From: Porpolomopsis calyptriformis
Lineage: Eukaryota; Basidiomycota; Agaricomycetes; Agaricales; Hygrophoraceae
NCBI GenBank assembly: GCA_951640195.1
Contig: OX621167.1
Location: 1,426,001-1,490,000 of the forward strand
Length of the DNA stretch: 64,000 bases
Direction: 5' to 3'
A program made the translations under genes and the position numbers. Of the stretch, positions 10,451-19,073 are shown piece after piece; the first letter of the stretch is position 1; each line of letters opens with the position of its first letter. Below the pieces are notes generated by a model. The model was not told where the DNA came from, searched no databases, and saw nothing but the letters and a program-made list of their open reading frames with translations.

Positions 10451-11102
10451 AGTTAGGGTCTTCGTGTATATCTATTTGAATTCTAATTGGCTTATTCGCA
10501 AGCTTATGGTAGGCCAAGTAGTTTATGCTTCCTTTAGCTGCTGAAAAGAATAACGTTTCTCGTCTAAGGAGATGGTATCATTTGTCGTCCAATATTAAGC
10601 AGGATAACCAGTCTGCGGTGTGATTCCAACACTTCGTCCTAATGTCACAACTGTAGTTGCAAGTCTTTTCATCAATCACAAGGCAGGCCTTGGAGCTTAA
10701 TAAGTCTAGTAGGATGTAGAAGAAAGTCCTGATGGGGACGTCCTTGTAAAGGGTGATGATTCCTTCTGAGTTAAGTTTTACTTCTACAAAGAAGTTGTTC
10801 TGCGAGTTAAATCCGTTGCGTGCCTCTGCTGAGAGTTTAGGGAATATGGGCATGAACGATTGGCTCAGTAGTTATGGGTTTATGTTTCTCTTTTCTTGTT
10901 CTGGTGGAAAAGAAGTCTGATGATTCTGATTGCGTTCATGCTACTACAAGTAATCTCACAGGAGGATGAAGTGATGATCCGCTTCGCCCTCAGGGTTTAT
11001 ATAGTATTTCTAAAATAGGAGTCACTATGAGTCAGCTTCCGCAGTCACCCCATTTTCTATTGTTCACAGCCTCCAGTTTAAGGTTTGCCATTGTTCTTAG
11101 TC

Positions 11103-11165
11103 ATACTGCGGAAGGCTGTGTTGTTTTGATGACTCAATTCTATTGGGCATAGCCTTCCGCAGTAT
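11103..11165. repeat. Perfect 15-bp inverted repeat in right LTR of B
   Basis: ATACTGCGGAAGGCT (11103-11117) and its exact reverse complement (11151-11165) are separated by 33 nt. It lies between the divergent TATA boxes at 10996 (minus) and 11306 (plus), so it could be a shared regulator site or a transcript hairpin. Confidence 0.75.
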
Positions 11166-11361
11166 CAGGCTGTGCTGTCTCATGACTGGTTCCTATTGTT
11201 CTTCTGGTCATGAGATCGCCGTTGTTTCTATCTCTTGTCCGGCGTATTAGGTTCCTCTTCTTTGACTGAGGAACCTCCTTTTGGTCTTCCCTTTGTGTCT
11301 GAGCATATAAAAGGTGTGGGGTTGTATCCCTATGCTTCAGTTCAATCTTTGTCAATTCATC

Positions 11362-12197
11362 ATGACTCCCTCCCACCAAGGCCACTACGTCCGATTCTTC
11401 AAGCAGTCTGGAGTGGTGCACCGCACCGCTCCTGTCTTCCTCGATTGTGATTCGTTTCATTACTACCTTCAGCGCATCCCTTCCGACGCCGACCTCTGCT
11501 GGTCTTCCTTCTCCTGTTTTGCTTGCGGTGGCAAGCATAAGGTCAGAAAGTGTCCGTATGTTCGCTGGCCAATCCAGCATGTTTGTGGCTTAATGGAGGA
11601 TCCGCTTGGTATGTATTTTGTTTTGTCTTTATTAGTCCGTGTTTATTGATAATAGGCTTTTTCCCTTTTTAGCTTGGGATGATGACGCCCCTCCCCCTAC
11701 TTCCCAGCTCCCTTTGGAGGAGCAGGTCAATTGGGGGTCCGACAAGTGGGCTGACTCTCTTCCTTCCATCAAGAAGGAGGCAGTTGACTGGGCTGCCAGT
11801 CCCCCTTTCCATCCTTGGATGCCTGGTCCATTGAGTGTTTTGTCTAGTGGTAACGCTCTCAACTCTCTCGGTCTCTTCGTAGTTGCTGATTTCTTTGCCT
11901 TTTTTAGTTGAAGATTTGTCATTGTCGTTGACTAACGTCAACGTCAAGATCGAGGAGGAAGAAGTTCCTCCCAGTTTGTTGTGGAGTCCCACCAACGATT
12001 GGTTGGGTGAGGAAGCGAGAAAGATAGCGATGGGTTTCGTCGAAGGGAAGGCTGCCGAGTTGCAGGCCTCCGGTGGTGACACTAATGGGGCAATTTACTG
12101 GGGTAATAAGTTGGCCGCATTAGATGGTCAAGTAGTCTCGAGTTTTGTAGAGTTCTTGAGGGACAGTATGGTGCAAGAGATTGCCAAGATGGACTAG
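11362..12197 (+). CDS. LTR-encoded spliced gene, zinc-knuckle-like protein (right copy)
   Basis: This is the second copy of the 4311-5146 gene, with exons 11362-11608, 11673-11849 and 11908-12197 and the same splice sites and length (237 residues). Amino-acid differences seen include C to R, H to R, T to M, V to A, K to E, S to G and T to M. No stop or frameshift has arisen, while gag and pol of the same element have collected at least four. The knuckle-like cysteines and histidine are kept. Function is unknown. Confidence 0.7.
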
Positions 12198-12352
12198 TTT
12201 AGATAGTTAGTCGGACATGGACTCCCCCTCTTTGTACAAATAGTTTCCACTGCCAATAAAGACAGCCCCCTTTCCAAAGAGAACAGGCAAAGAAAAGAAA
12301 AGAACGAAGAAAAGAGAAGAATTTCAAGAGAGTGAATGCCAATTTCATGACA

Positions 12353-12357
12353 CTGTC
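12353..12357. repeat. Target-site duplication CTGTC, right side of element B
   Basis: It pairs with 3587-3591. After it the RNase H sequence of element A resumes. Confidence 0.95.
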
Positions 12358-13954
12358 CAGATTTGGGTTCAAAATTGAATACGTTCCTGGTAGGAAGAAC
12401 AAGGCCAATGGGTTGTCCAGGTGCCCGGATTATTTACCCAACGTTTAAGCCGATGTGGAGAACGAAGTTCTGATAGCGCGTGACCGATGGGTAAATTTGA
12501 TTGTCAAATTGTCGAATTCAAACCTTCTCTCTAGATTACGCTTCAAAATCCCACTCCCACAGAAGATCCAAGATAAACTCGAGGATGCCTCACTCGCTTG
12601 GACCCAAACTGATGGGCTTGTACGCGATGTTGAAGGTCGGATAGTGGTGCCGGAGGAAGTATCTCTACGCACAGACATTATACGACTGTCCCATGCCTAC
12701 CCCCACGCTGGCCACCCTGGCATTGAGAAGACGAAGGAACTTGTCCTTCGTAACTTTATTTGGGATGGTGCCTTACAAGACATCACCAATTACGTTCGAT
12801 CCTGCCCCGCTTGTCAACAAAACAAGAACTTCCCCTCGAAGCCATCAGGACTACTCCAACCGATACCCCCCTCTATGGAACCATGGAAGGAAATTACCGT
12901 CGATCTCATTGTCGAACTCCCTAAGTCACAAGGCTATGATGCTGTAATGGTCGTTGTTGATCGCTTCACTAAACGTGCTCACTTCATTCTGACAACTTCC
13001 AATCTTTCATCAGAAGGTGCTGCGAAACTCTTTCGGAATCATGTCTGGAAACATCATGGATGGCCCCAAAAGGTTATATCCGATCGTGGAGTGCAATTTG
13101 CATCCAAATTCACAGAAGCTCTCAATAACTCCTTAGGAATCATCTCCGGTCTCTCCACTGCGTATTATCCTCAAACAGATGGTCAAACGGAACGTACCAA
13201 TCAAGAACTCGAAGTTTATTTACGTTTCTATACCAACTTTATGCAGGACGACTGGTCGGAATGGCTCGCTTCTGCGGAATTTGCCTACAACAATCGACAA
13301 CACTCTGCTACTTCACAATCACCGTTCTATATGGAATATGGACGTCATCCTCACCTTCCCACAGTTATTCCGGATCAAAGCAACGTGCCTGCAGCAAATA
13401 CCTTTCACGAACGCCTTACACGCGCACAGCAAAATGCCGAACAATCCTTATCAAAGACAACGGAGTCAATGAAGAAATACGCTGATCGTAAACGGAAACC
13501 TTCACCCTCCTATGAAGAAGGAGATTTAGTCTGGTTGGACACCAAGAATATCAAGACGACACGACCCTCGAAGAAACTCGACAATCGACGGACCGGACCA
13601 TTCAAGGTCTTGAAGAAGATATCAGACCTTGCCTATCTGATCGACATCCCTGGAACATGGAGACTACATCCAGTCTTTCACGTTTCACTCCTGAGACCCA
13701 ACGTCGGAAATGAATTGCTCCACCCTGATGTCATCGACACATCACGGCCTCCTCCTGATCTGATCAAAAATGAAGAAGAATACGAGGTCGAATCTATACT
13801 ACAACATTCCGGAGCTAAACGACGCCGAAAATATTTGGTCAAATGGAAAGGCTATCTGATCGAAGAAGCTACTTGGGAAGATCAATCGAACATTTTATGA
13901 CATGCCAAGGAAATTGTGAAGACGTACGAAGACTCAATTCAAATGGCGACCTGA
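12358..13954 (+). pseudogene. pol: Element A Pol, part 2: RNase H end, integrase, chromodomain
   Basis: The end of RNase H is followed by TAA at 12446-12448, then integrase. The zinc-binding H-H-C-C region is near 12690-12810, with catalytic motifs VVVDRFTKRAHF near 12950, SDRGVQF near 13080 and TDGQTERTNQE near 13177. A typical GPF...HPVFHVS region is near 13590-13690. The chromodomain (about 13782-13930) has YLVKWKGY and the WEDQSNIL end. It is cut by TGA at 13898-13900 and reads on to 13954. Chromodomains tether integration to modified histones. Confidence 0.9.
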
Positions 13955-14122
13955 TTCTATTCATTCGTTTGTCATCATCCCATCTGCCAAGAATTGACCT
14001 CTATTTTTAGAACCACTCCTTATAAACTGCCGGACGTCTCTACTTTCCTTCACGATTCAAATTACGCGCCTCTTAACAACAACTCAAAGACCACTGAACC
14101 AAAACGTCGCAATAACTTTGCC

Positions 14123-14860
14123 ATGCCCGCTACACGATCCACACGGTCTCCCTCCCCTCAAGTCACCATCCGGCGCTCTAGACGAATCCCTTCGTCTGCC
14201 ATCCGCTCCCCTACTCCTGGTCCCTCCACTTCTGCTTCCTCCCCTCGACAATTACGTTGGCAGGCTCGCGCGCACGCAGAAGATTTCTTTACTGTTCAAA
14301 CCCCTCCCCCCGAAGACCCTGCCATCACCATCTCCCACCTCACGGTTCACAGCAACAGTGTTAGCAACTGGAATCGTGAACTTCGTCAAGAACGCAAGGT
14401 TTTACAAGCTGAACTCAAAGCGTCAGAGAAAAGTGCTTTATTTTGGAAGAATCGTTGGGACCAGAGTGAGTTGAAGGTTTGGGAGCTCCAGCGTCAGAAG
14501 AGACGAACGTGGGTCGACTGCTACGATGTCACCACCCGCGCCATCATCGCCAAACTCGTAGAAGAAAGTCGTCGGTCTGAACGGCTCACCAGGGAAGATT
14601 TCCTCCGAGCCCAACGAGACCTTGCGACGACGGAGACTTTAATCAAGTATGGGAAAACGGTTGAATATCCCATCAACGTCGACCTAGAGTACCCGATCGA
14701 TGATGACGACGTCGCAACAGTCCAAGCCCCCTCCCCCGTCGAAGTGACTTCAGAAGTCGAACTCATCGCTTCCCCCTCAGTGGCCGTCGAGGCCCCCGCC
14801 ACCGAGGAAATCCTGACTCAGGCCTCAGAAAATGAAACAACCGACACCGCCCAAGTTTGA
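14123..14860 (+). CDS. Third ORF of element A, coiled-coil protein of unknown function
   Basis: This ORF lies between integrase and the 3' LTR, the place where env-like genes sit in some elements. From ATG 14123 it has 245 residues; the frame is open from 13994 without ATG. The N-terminal third is basic and rich in S, P and R. A charged helical stretch (residues about 75-135) looks like a coiled coil. The tail is acidic. No signal peptide or membrane segment is seen, so it is not an envelope protein. It has no stop, unlike pol. A splice-acceptor-like tract ending TTTTTAG (14004-14010) lies just upstream. I recognise no family. Confidence 0.6.
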   Translation: MPATRSTRSPSPQVTIRRSRRIPSSAIRSPTPGPSTSASSPRQLRWQARAHAEDFFTVQTPPPEDPAITISHLTVHSNSVSNWNRELRQERKVLQAELKASEKSALFWKNRWDQSELKVWELQRQKRRTWVDCYDVTTRAIIAKLVEESRRSERLTREDFLRAQRDLATTETLIKYGKTVEYPINVDLEYPIDDDDVATVQAPSPVEVTSEVELIASPSVAVEAPATEEILTQASENETTDTAQV

Positions 14861-15148
14861 AATTCGGGATGAATTTCCTTAAAAGCCGAGGTGTATGTCA
14901 CGGTCGTAATTTTCTTCATCTTCTTTATCTTATCGTATGCAAACCTATCTCTTATCTTGGGATTCCCCCACTCGTTACCGGGATTCCCCATTGCCTTTCT
15001 CCGGGATTCCCCATTACTTTACCTATATGCGGACACACTTCATTTCCGTTATGTTTCAACCCCTTTATGATTCATCATCGATCACGATGACTCATTCTTA
15101 TCTCTACCTCATGTTATGTCGCACTGACTCACACAGATAAGTAGTCAG

Positions 15149-15156
15149 TATATAAA
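15149..15156 (+). promoter_or_regulatory. TATA box of element A LTR
   Basis: TATATAAA lies 35 nt before the 11-nt motif complementary to the primer binding site. The solo LTR keeps the same spacing (16384 to 16418), which supports this as the start region of the element RNA. Confidence 0.7.
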
Positions 15157-15183
15157 GAGTACCTCTTGTACGTATCAGACCTT

Positions 15184-15194
15184 AAGTCTGATTC
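15184..15194 (+). other. Putative 5' end of element A RNA (self-primer)
   Basis: AAGTCTGATTC pairs over 11 of 11 bases with the primer binding site at 58-68. It is conserved in the solo LTR at 16418-16428. Confidence 0.6.
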
Positions 15195-15294
15195 CTCGTT
15201 AGCCTACTCATAACAAGGACTTGGAACCATCCTCTATATCTCTTGGGACAGAACACCCGAAGTAAAACGCGTTCCGAACAACTGGTTTATAACA

Positions 15295-15668
15295 CTGTTA
15301 CCCACATTGTTCAGATTGTACAAGCAACCCAGTTGTATGGTCCTGCAGACCGCCATCATAAACAGCACTGTTGCCCTGAAAATGTACACTGCCTAGTGCC
15401 CAAAAATTTAATAAGCAACAACACACCTTTGAGAAAGAAATAGTTCCACAACAAAGGTTGGCGCCAATGGTCATGTTCATCTTGACCCACGTTCTTTTAT
15501 CCTGAGATGCCTGAGAGGTTTGCTTGAGAGGTAGATGGTAGATGAGTGATGCGTGCATGCGTGACGATGCATGGATGTAAATAGGATGGGACAGGTGCAT
15601 ACAGCATCACTACTTCAATGGTGTGGCCATTCCGGAGATGCTCTTAGCCCTGTGTTCTCAAGGTCAAC
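15295..15668. other. Stretch without recognised gene between LTR and F-box relic
   Basis: I see no convincing coding sequence. It probably holds the upstream region of the F-box gene. Confidence 0.4.
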
Positions 15669-16137
15669 CTTCCGCCTGAGCTCTATGGTTACATCCTCGA
15701 GTTCGTCTCTACCCGGCGGGATCTTCTCTCTCTTTGCTTGGTCTCTCGGATGTTCCACAAAGAGGCTGAGCGTGTGCTCTACACCTCCATCGACCTGACT
15801 GATAACCATCTGCTCATTAAAACATGGTTCGATAGGATCACCCAGAACACTCGCCTTGCCCTTCTCGTTCACTCTCTATCCTTTGGCATCATCTACGGGT
15901 GTATAACCAACCCTAACAATGCAGTTATCGAGTTCCCAAAGGCACTGAGTGAGTTGATAAACATGCGTTCAGCGGAGGCATCCTTGAATTCGATTTTAGT
16001 TGTGATTGCGGGAGAATCCACGGATCCAGATCAACATGGGTCAGATGCGGGAGCATCTTGTTGGGCAATTCGCAAGGTGTGGCGTTGCGTTGATGCCATT
16101 TTGTCAAGTGCAGCTGTGATTGGAGAAAGGACAGGGT
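15669..16137 (+). pseudogene. F-box-like gene fragment, cut by a solo LTR
   Basis: From 15669 the plus frame reads LPPELYGYILEFV followed by a leucine-rich F-box-type helix set and a CLVSRMFHKEAERVLY stretch, the usual start of agaricomycete F-box proteins that recruit substrates to SCF ubiquitin ligases. The reading is open to 16137, where an LTR of the element A family begins. Sequence after the LTR (16533 on) is short and open in more than one frame, so the original C-terminus is unclear. No start codon close upstream is certain. It is most likely inactive. Confidence 0.55.
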
Positions 16138-16527
16138 TGTCACAGACGTAAATTTTCATTTCCTCACTATGTTAGTCATTACTGCTTAGTCGGACAGGTC
16201 TTATCTCTACTTGGGATTCCCCACGATTTCACATCTTTTCATATATCCAAGATAGGACACATTTCATTTCCGACAAATCATGTTTCATCCTTTCACATGC
16301 TCTGAGTCTCTTATCATGTTTATCTCTACTCGTCGCATGTATTCCTCATGTTTACACTGACTCATCTGCAGTAGCGTAGTCAGTATATAAACCCCTAGTT
16401 AGTCGTACTCAGACTTTAAGTCTGATTCCTCGTTAGCAACCCAATAACTAGGACTTGAGACATTATCATCGTCTTGGGACAGAGCTCTCCGAAGTAAAAC
16501 CATCTCATCGACAACCAGTTTATAACA
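16138..16527 (+). repeat. Solo LTR of the element A family (390 bp)
   Basis: It begins TGTCACAG and ends ATAACA. The 5-bp duplication AGGGT stands at 16133-16137 and 16528-16532. It is close to the 3' LTR of A, with conserved TATATAAA (16384-16391) and AAGTCTGATTC (16418-16428). No internal element sequence adjoins it, so it likely arose by LTR-LTR recombination. Confidence 0.93.
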
Positions 16528-16856
16528 AGGGTATGCCAAAGGTCGAACATGTTATTGCGAAACATCTCGAGTTGAAATTTATGATTCGCGAGTATCCTCG
16601 CATACCCACCAGGGATGAAGCTTCTGCTGCCCCTACGAAGATTGAGTCTACCACGTAGCATCTAGTCAGAAAGTGAATAGGAGTAGAAAGACAGAAAGCG
16701 GGCACACTCTTTCAAGTTGATGAGTGCTCTCAGCCCATCACTAATAATTTTGAGCCATGGGTGTTCCCCAGACAGTTAGTCATCAAACCCAGCGATGAGT
16801 GTACCACATGAGGCCCAAAGGCCCAAGCTCGCAGCATTTCGAGTTCCCTCACCAAC

Positions 16857-18420
16857 ATGGCTACTCCAATAACCATTGACCTATCAGCTCCTCTGTCATT
16901 GCAAGATGAAATCTTCCCTCTTTCCCAATGGCATATGAGAGATCTACGAAGATATGTTCAATTGTTCATTCTTTCACTGCCTCTGGTTCCCCACACAATG
17001 TCATTGGTTCATTAGTGGCATAACCCTCCCAATCGAACCCACCGCATATCAGGAACGATTGAGTTTGAAGTCCACAGCCATTGAACAGGTGGGCAACCAC
17101 AGACTGCAAGTGGAATCCCCCATCAGACTTTGAATATCGTAGTGCAAATCGGAAACAACCAAATTATTTGAAATCTATGAGAGCATTCGCACATGCAGCC
17201 TGAAGTTCAAGAATGATATCTTTCCGGCTGTTGTTCAAATTGCTAGTTCACTCCTTAACTACTCACGCGATGTCCCAGTAAGATTTTTTTTATCATTGGC
17301 ACTTGATCACATTGTGTTGAAGCCTTCACTGAATTTTCTAGCTATATTACGGGGCACTCTATAATGTTATTCAGATAATACCTCACAACTCACACCACAT
17401 GTCGATCATCAATATCATTTGCGACAGTTCAATGCAGAAGATGCAGACGATGTTCGACGATGCAGAGAGTGCTGTTGTGGAACTCCGGCAGTTTGAGTGA
17501 GACACTAGAGCTGACAAGGATAGGGCTGTAACTTCAGTGTCGGACCTTCAGAAACAACTGAATTCTACCAAAGGTCTGTCTAGAGCCTATATTTTCCTTC
17601 CTTGCTTCAAGGCTGTCCCTTGACAGCAGAGAAATCTCGATGGCTGCTAATATGAAAATTGTAGAACATAAATCAGAGCTGATGACACAAGTCTGAATGT
17701 TACAAAACCTCACTGCAAGTCAAGGCGAAAAGGACGATAAGGTTTGGCTGTTTTTGCGCTTCTGTTGTGTGTGTCTTGCTCATATCGTTTGAAGTTCTGG
17801 GTACCTCTAGTTGGTTGGGTTGCTACAGCTGTACTCCGCATACGATCTCTCCAACCCTTCTTTTTTGACCTCAACTATTATTGTATAGCAAAACAACAGA
17901 AAAGGCGCAGCGAAGTTCATTTATGAACACCTCCTCAAGGGTCATCAAATCGCGGAGGCAACTGCCATGGAAGACTCATTGGAAATTATAATTCTCCACA
18001 TCGAGCTTGTAGTGGTAGGTCAACCTGATACGCTACCCCAGACTGCACTAAAGTTTAACTGCAGAGAGAATTAGACGCCACTCTCCTCAAAATAGGACCC
18101 ACAATACAGACAATACTGGACTTGCAGGGTAGCTTGCATGATGTCCTTGTCTTTGTGCATGTGCGCTGACCTTCTTGTCATTGATATTAGGAGACTTTGC
18201 TGGTGTTAAAAAGAAGTTCAAAGACTTGAAGCATGATATTTCACAGAATCAGCCTCCGCCTACTTTGCAGCCTCCCTTGATCGATGTCAAGGAGCAGTGG
18301 TCAGCTGTCGGCGACTGTGGTAAGTTCCTTCAATGACTTCTATTGAACTAAAATGACACGGGCATCAAACAGCTAACCAGTTCAGAATGGTTGCCTTCAT
18401 TCCGATGGTTGATGCTGAGA
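16857..18420 (+). pseudogene. Decayed multi-exon gene of unknown family
   Basis: Short coding-like blocks are separated by intron-like pieces with GT-AG ends, for example 17277-17342 and about 18002-18061. Readable blocks include an N-terminal MATPITIDLSAPLSL at 16857, a block with YSRDVP near 17260, one with HHMSIINIIC near 17395 and one with FAGVKKKFKDLKHDI near 18192. A TGA near 17498 breaks a block that otherwise reads on, and other blocks need frame changes. The pattern is that of a cytoplasmic helical protein family with conserved introns that has lost function here. I do not assign a name. Confidence 0.4.
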
Positions 18421-18616
18421 CTTTTTTGTCCAATTTGGACGATTGAGCAATTATTTTTTCTTGCTTGCTGGGAATACTGTTGTCATGGTGCTACTAAATA
18501 TATGGGCCCTTACAAGGGCATCCTTGTTGTATTCAAGAATGGAATGGCTGATGCCAATGAGAAAAGCATGTATGAAGACATTCGTTTCCTGTTGTTGGCT
18601 AATTTATATCCAGACA

Positions 18617-18793
18617 CATCAGCAAAACCCAATATGTCTACAGGAAACTACATAGTTACTTGTAGTTGGACTGTAGATAGTTGTAGAAAAGGTTATGTGT
18701 CTGTGTAGATCTGTCAATCTACAGAGTTCTACAGAGTACTGTGTAGCTTTCTGTAGATTGTTGTAGAATCCTTAAAATCGGGTTTTGCTGATG
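18617..18793. mobile_element. MITE-like element with 14-bp terminal inverted repeats
   Basis: CATCAGCAAAACCC (18617-18630) and its exact reverse complement (18780-18793) bound 177 bp. The interior is crowded with CTGTAGA/TCTACAG-type motifs. No clear target-site duplication is visible (flanks GACA and CACT). No ORF is inside. Confidence 0.6.
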
Positions 18794-19073
18794 CACTTCA
18801 CTGAAAAACATCCAAATCATACTTACCATTCAACCATGTGCTACAGCTCCCTCCGCCAGCACCATCCCTCTTTCATAGACCCACGGAGGGCTGGGTGAAT
18901 AAGCCAGTACAAATTTACTATTCATCCCAACATGGACTCATCGGCGACCATTATTCCGTCACGGAGAGCGCAGCAACACCAGTTTCTTAGTCCATTAGAT
19001 TGCACTCAGACATCTGCCTGTGTAAGATTAATGGATTACTTGAGCAATCTACCCACTGCAGCTGTCCGTGACA
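18794..19073. other. Intergenic, nothing recognised
   Basis: No coding sequence or repeat stands out between the MITE-like element and the carboxypeptidase stop codon. Confidence 0.4.

Larger units (their letters stand above)
3592..12352 (-). mobile_element. Element B, Ty3/gypsy chromovirus nested in element A
   Basis: Two 1710-bp LTRs (3592-5301 and 10643-12352) flank an internal region whose genes run on the minus strand: gag, protease, reverse transcriptase/RNase H, integrase and chromodomain. A polypurine tract lies next to the 3' LTR, and a 5-bp duplication CTGTC flanks the whole. Reading frames are broken at 9530, 8373, 7020 and 5469 (minus-strand TGA, TGA, TGA, TAG), so this copy is not autonomous. 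Total length is 8761 bp. Confidence 0.95.
10643..12352 (-). repeat. 5' LTR of element B (1710 bp)
   Basis: This is the promoter-side LTR for gag-pol. It is the same length as the left LTR. It carries a second open copy of the antisense spliced gene (11362-12197), its TATA box (11306-11312) and AATAAA (12255-12260), and a minus-strand TATATAAA at 10996-11003 facing gag. Confidence 0.95.
1..15294 (+). mobile_element. Element A, Ty3/gypsy chromovirus (interrupted by element B)
   Basis: Order on the plus strand is LTR, primer site, gag with zinc knuckle, aspartic protease, reverse transcriptase, RNase H, integrase, chromodomain, an extra ORF, LTR. Element B (3592-12352) sits in the RNase H domain. 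With B and one duplicated CTGTC removed, the pol frame is continuous because the inserted length of 8766 is divisible by three. Pol carries in-frame stops at 2162, 2681, 12446 and 13898, so this copy cannot make a full polyprotein. Gag and the third ORF remain open. The gag-pol order with a C-terminal chromodomain places it in the chromovirus branch. Confidence 0.95.
14896..15294 (+). repeat. 3' LTR of element A (399 bp)
   Basis: It begins TGTCACGG after the purine-rich AAAAGCCGAGGTG and ends ATAACA. The boundaries are set by comparison with the solo LTR at 16138-16527. It holds TATATAAA at 15149-15156 and the putative transcript start motif AAGTCTGATTC at 15184-15194. Confidence 0.9.

Noticed and set aside
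10580..10642. tRNA-type primer binding site of element B
   Set aside because: The bases after the LTR did not match any tRNA end I could assign, and no self-priming match was found, so no site is claimed.
14123..14860. Third ORF of element A as an envelope gene
   Set aside because: It has no signal peptide, no transmembrane helix and no cysteine pattern. Its position alone does not support env.
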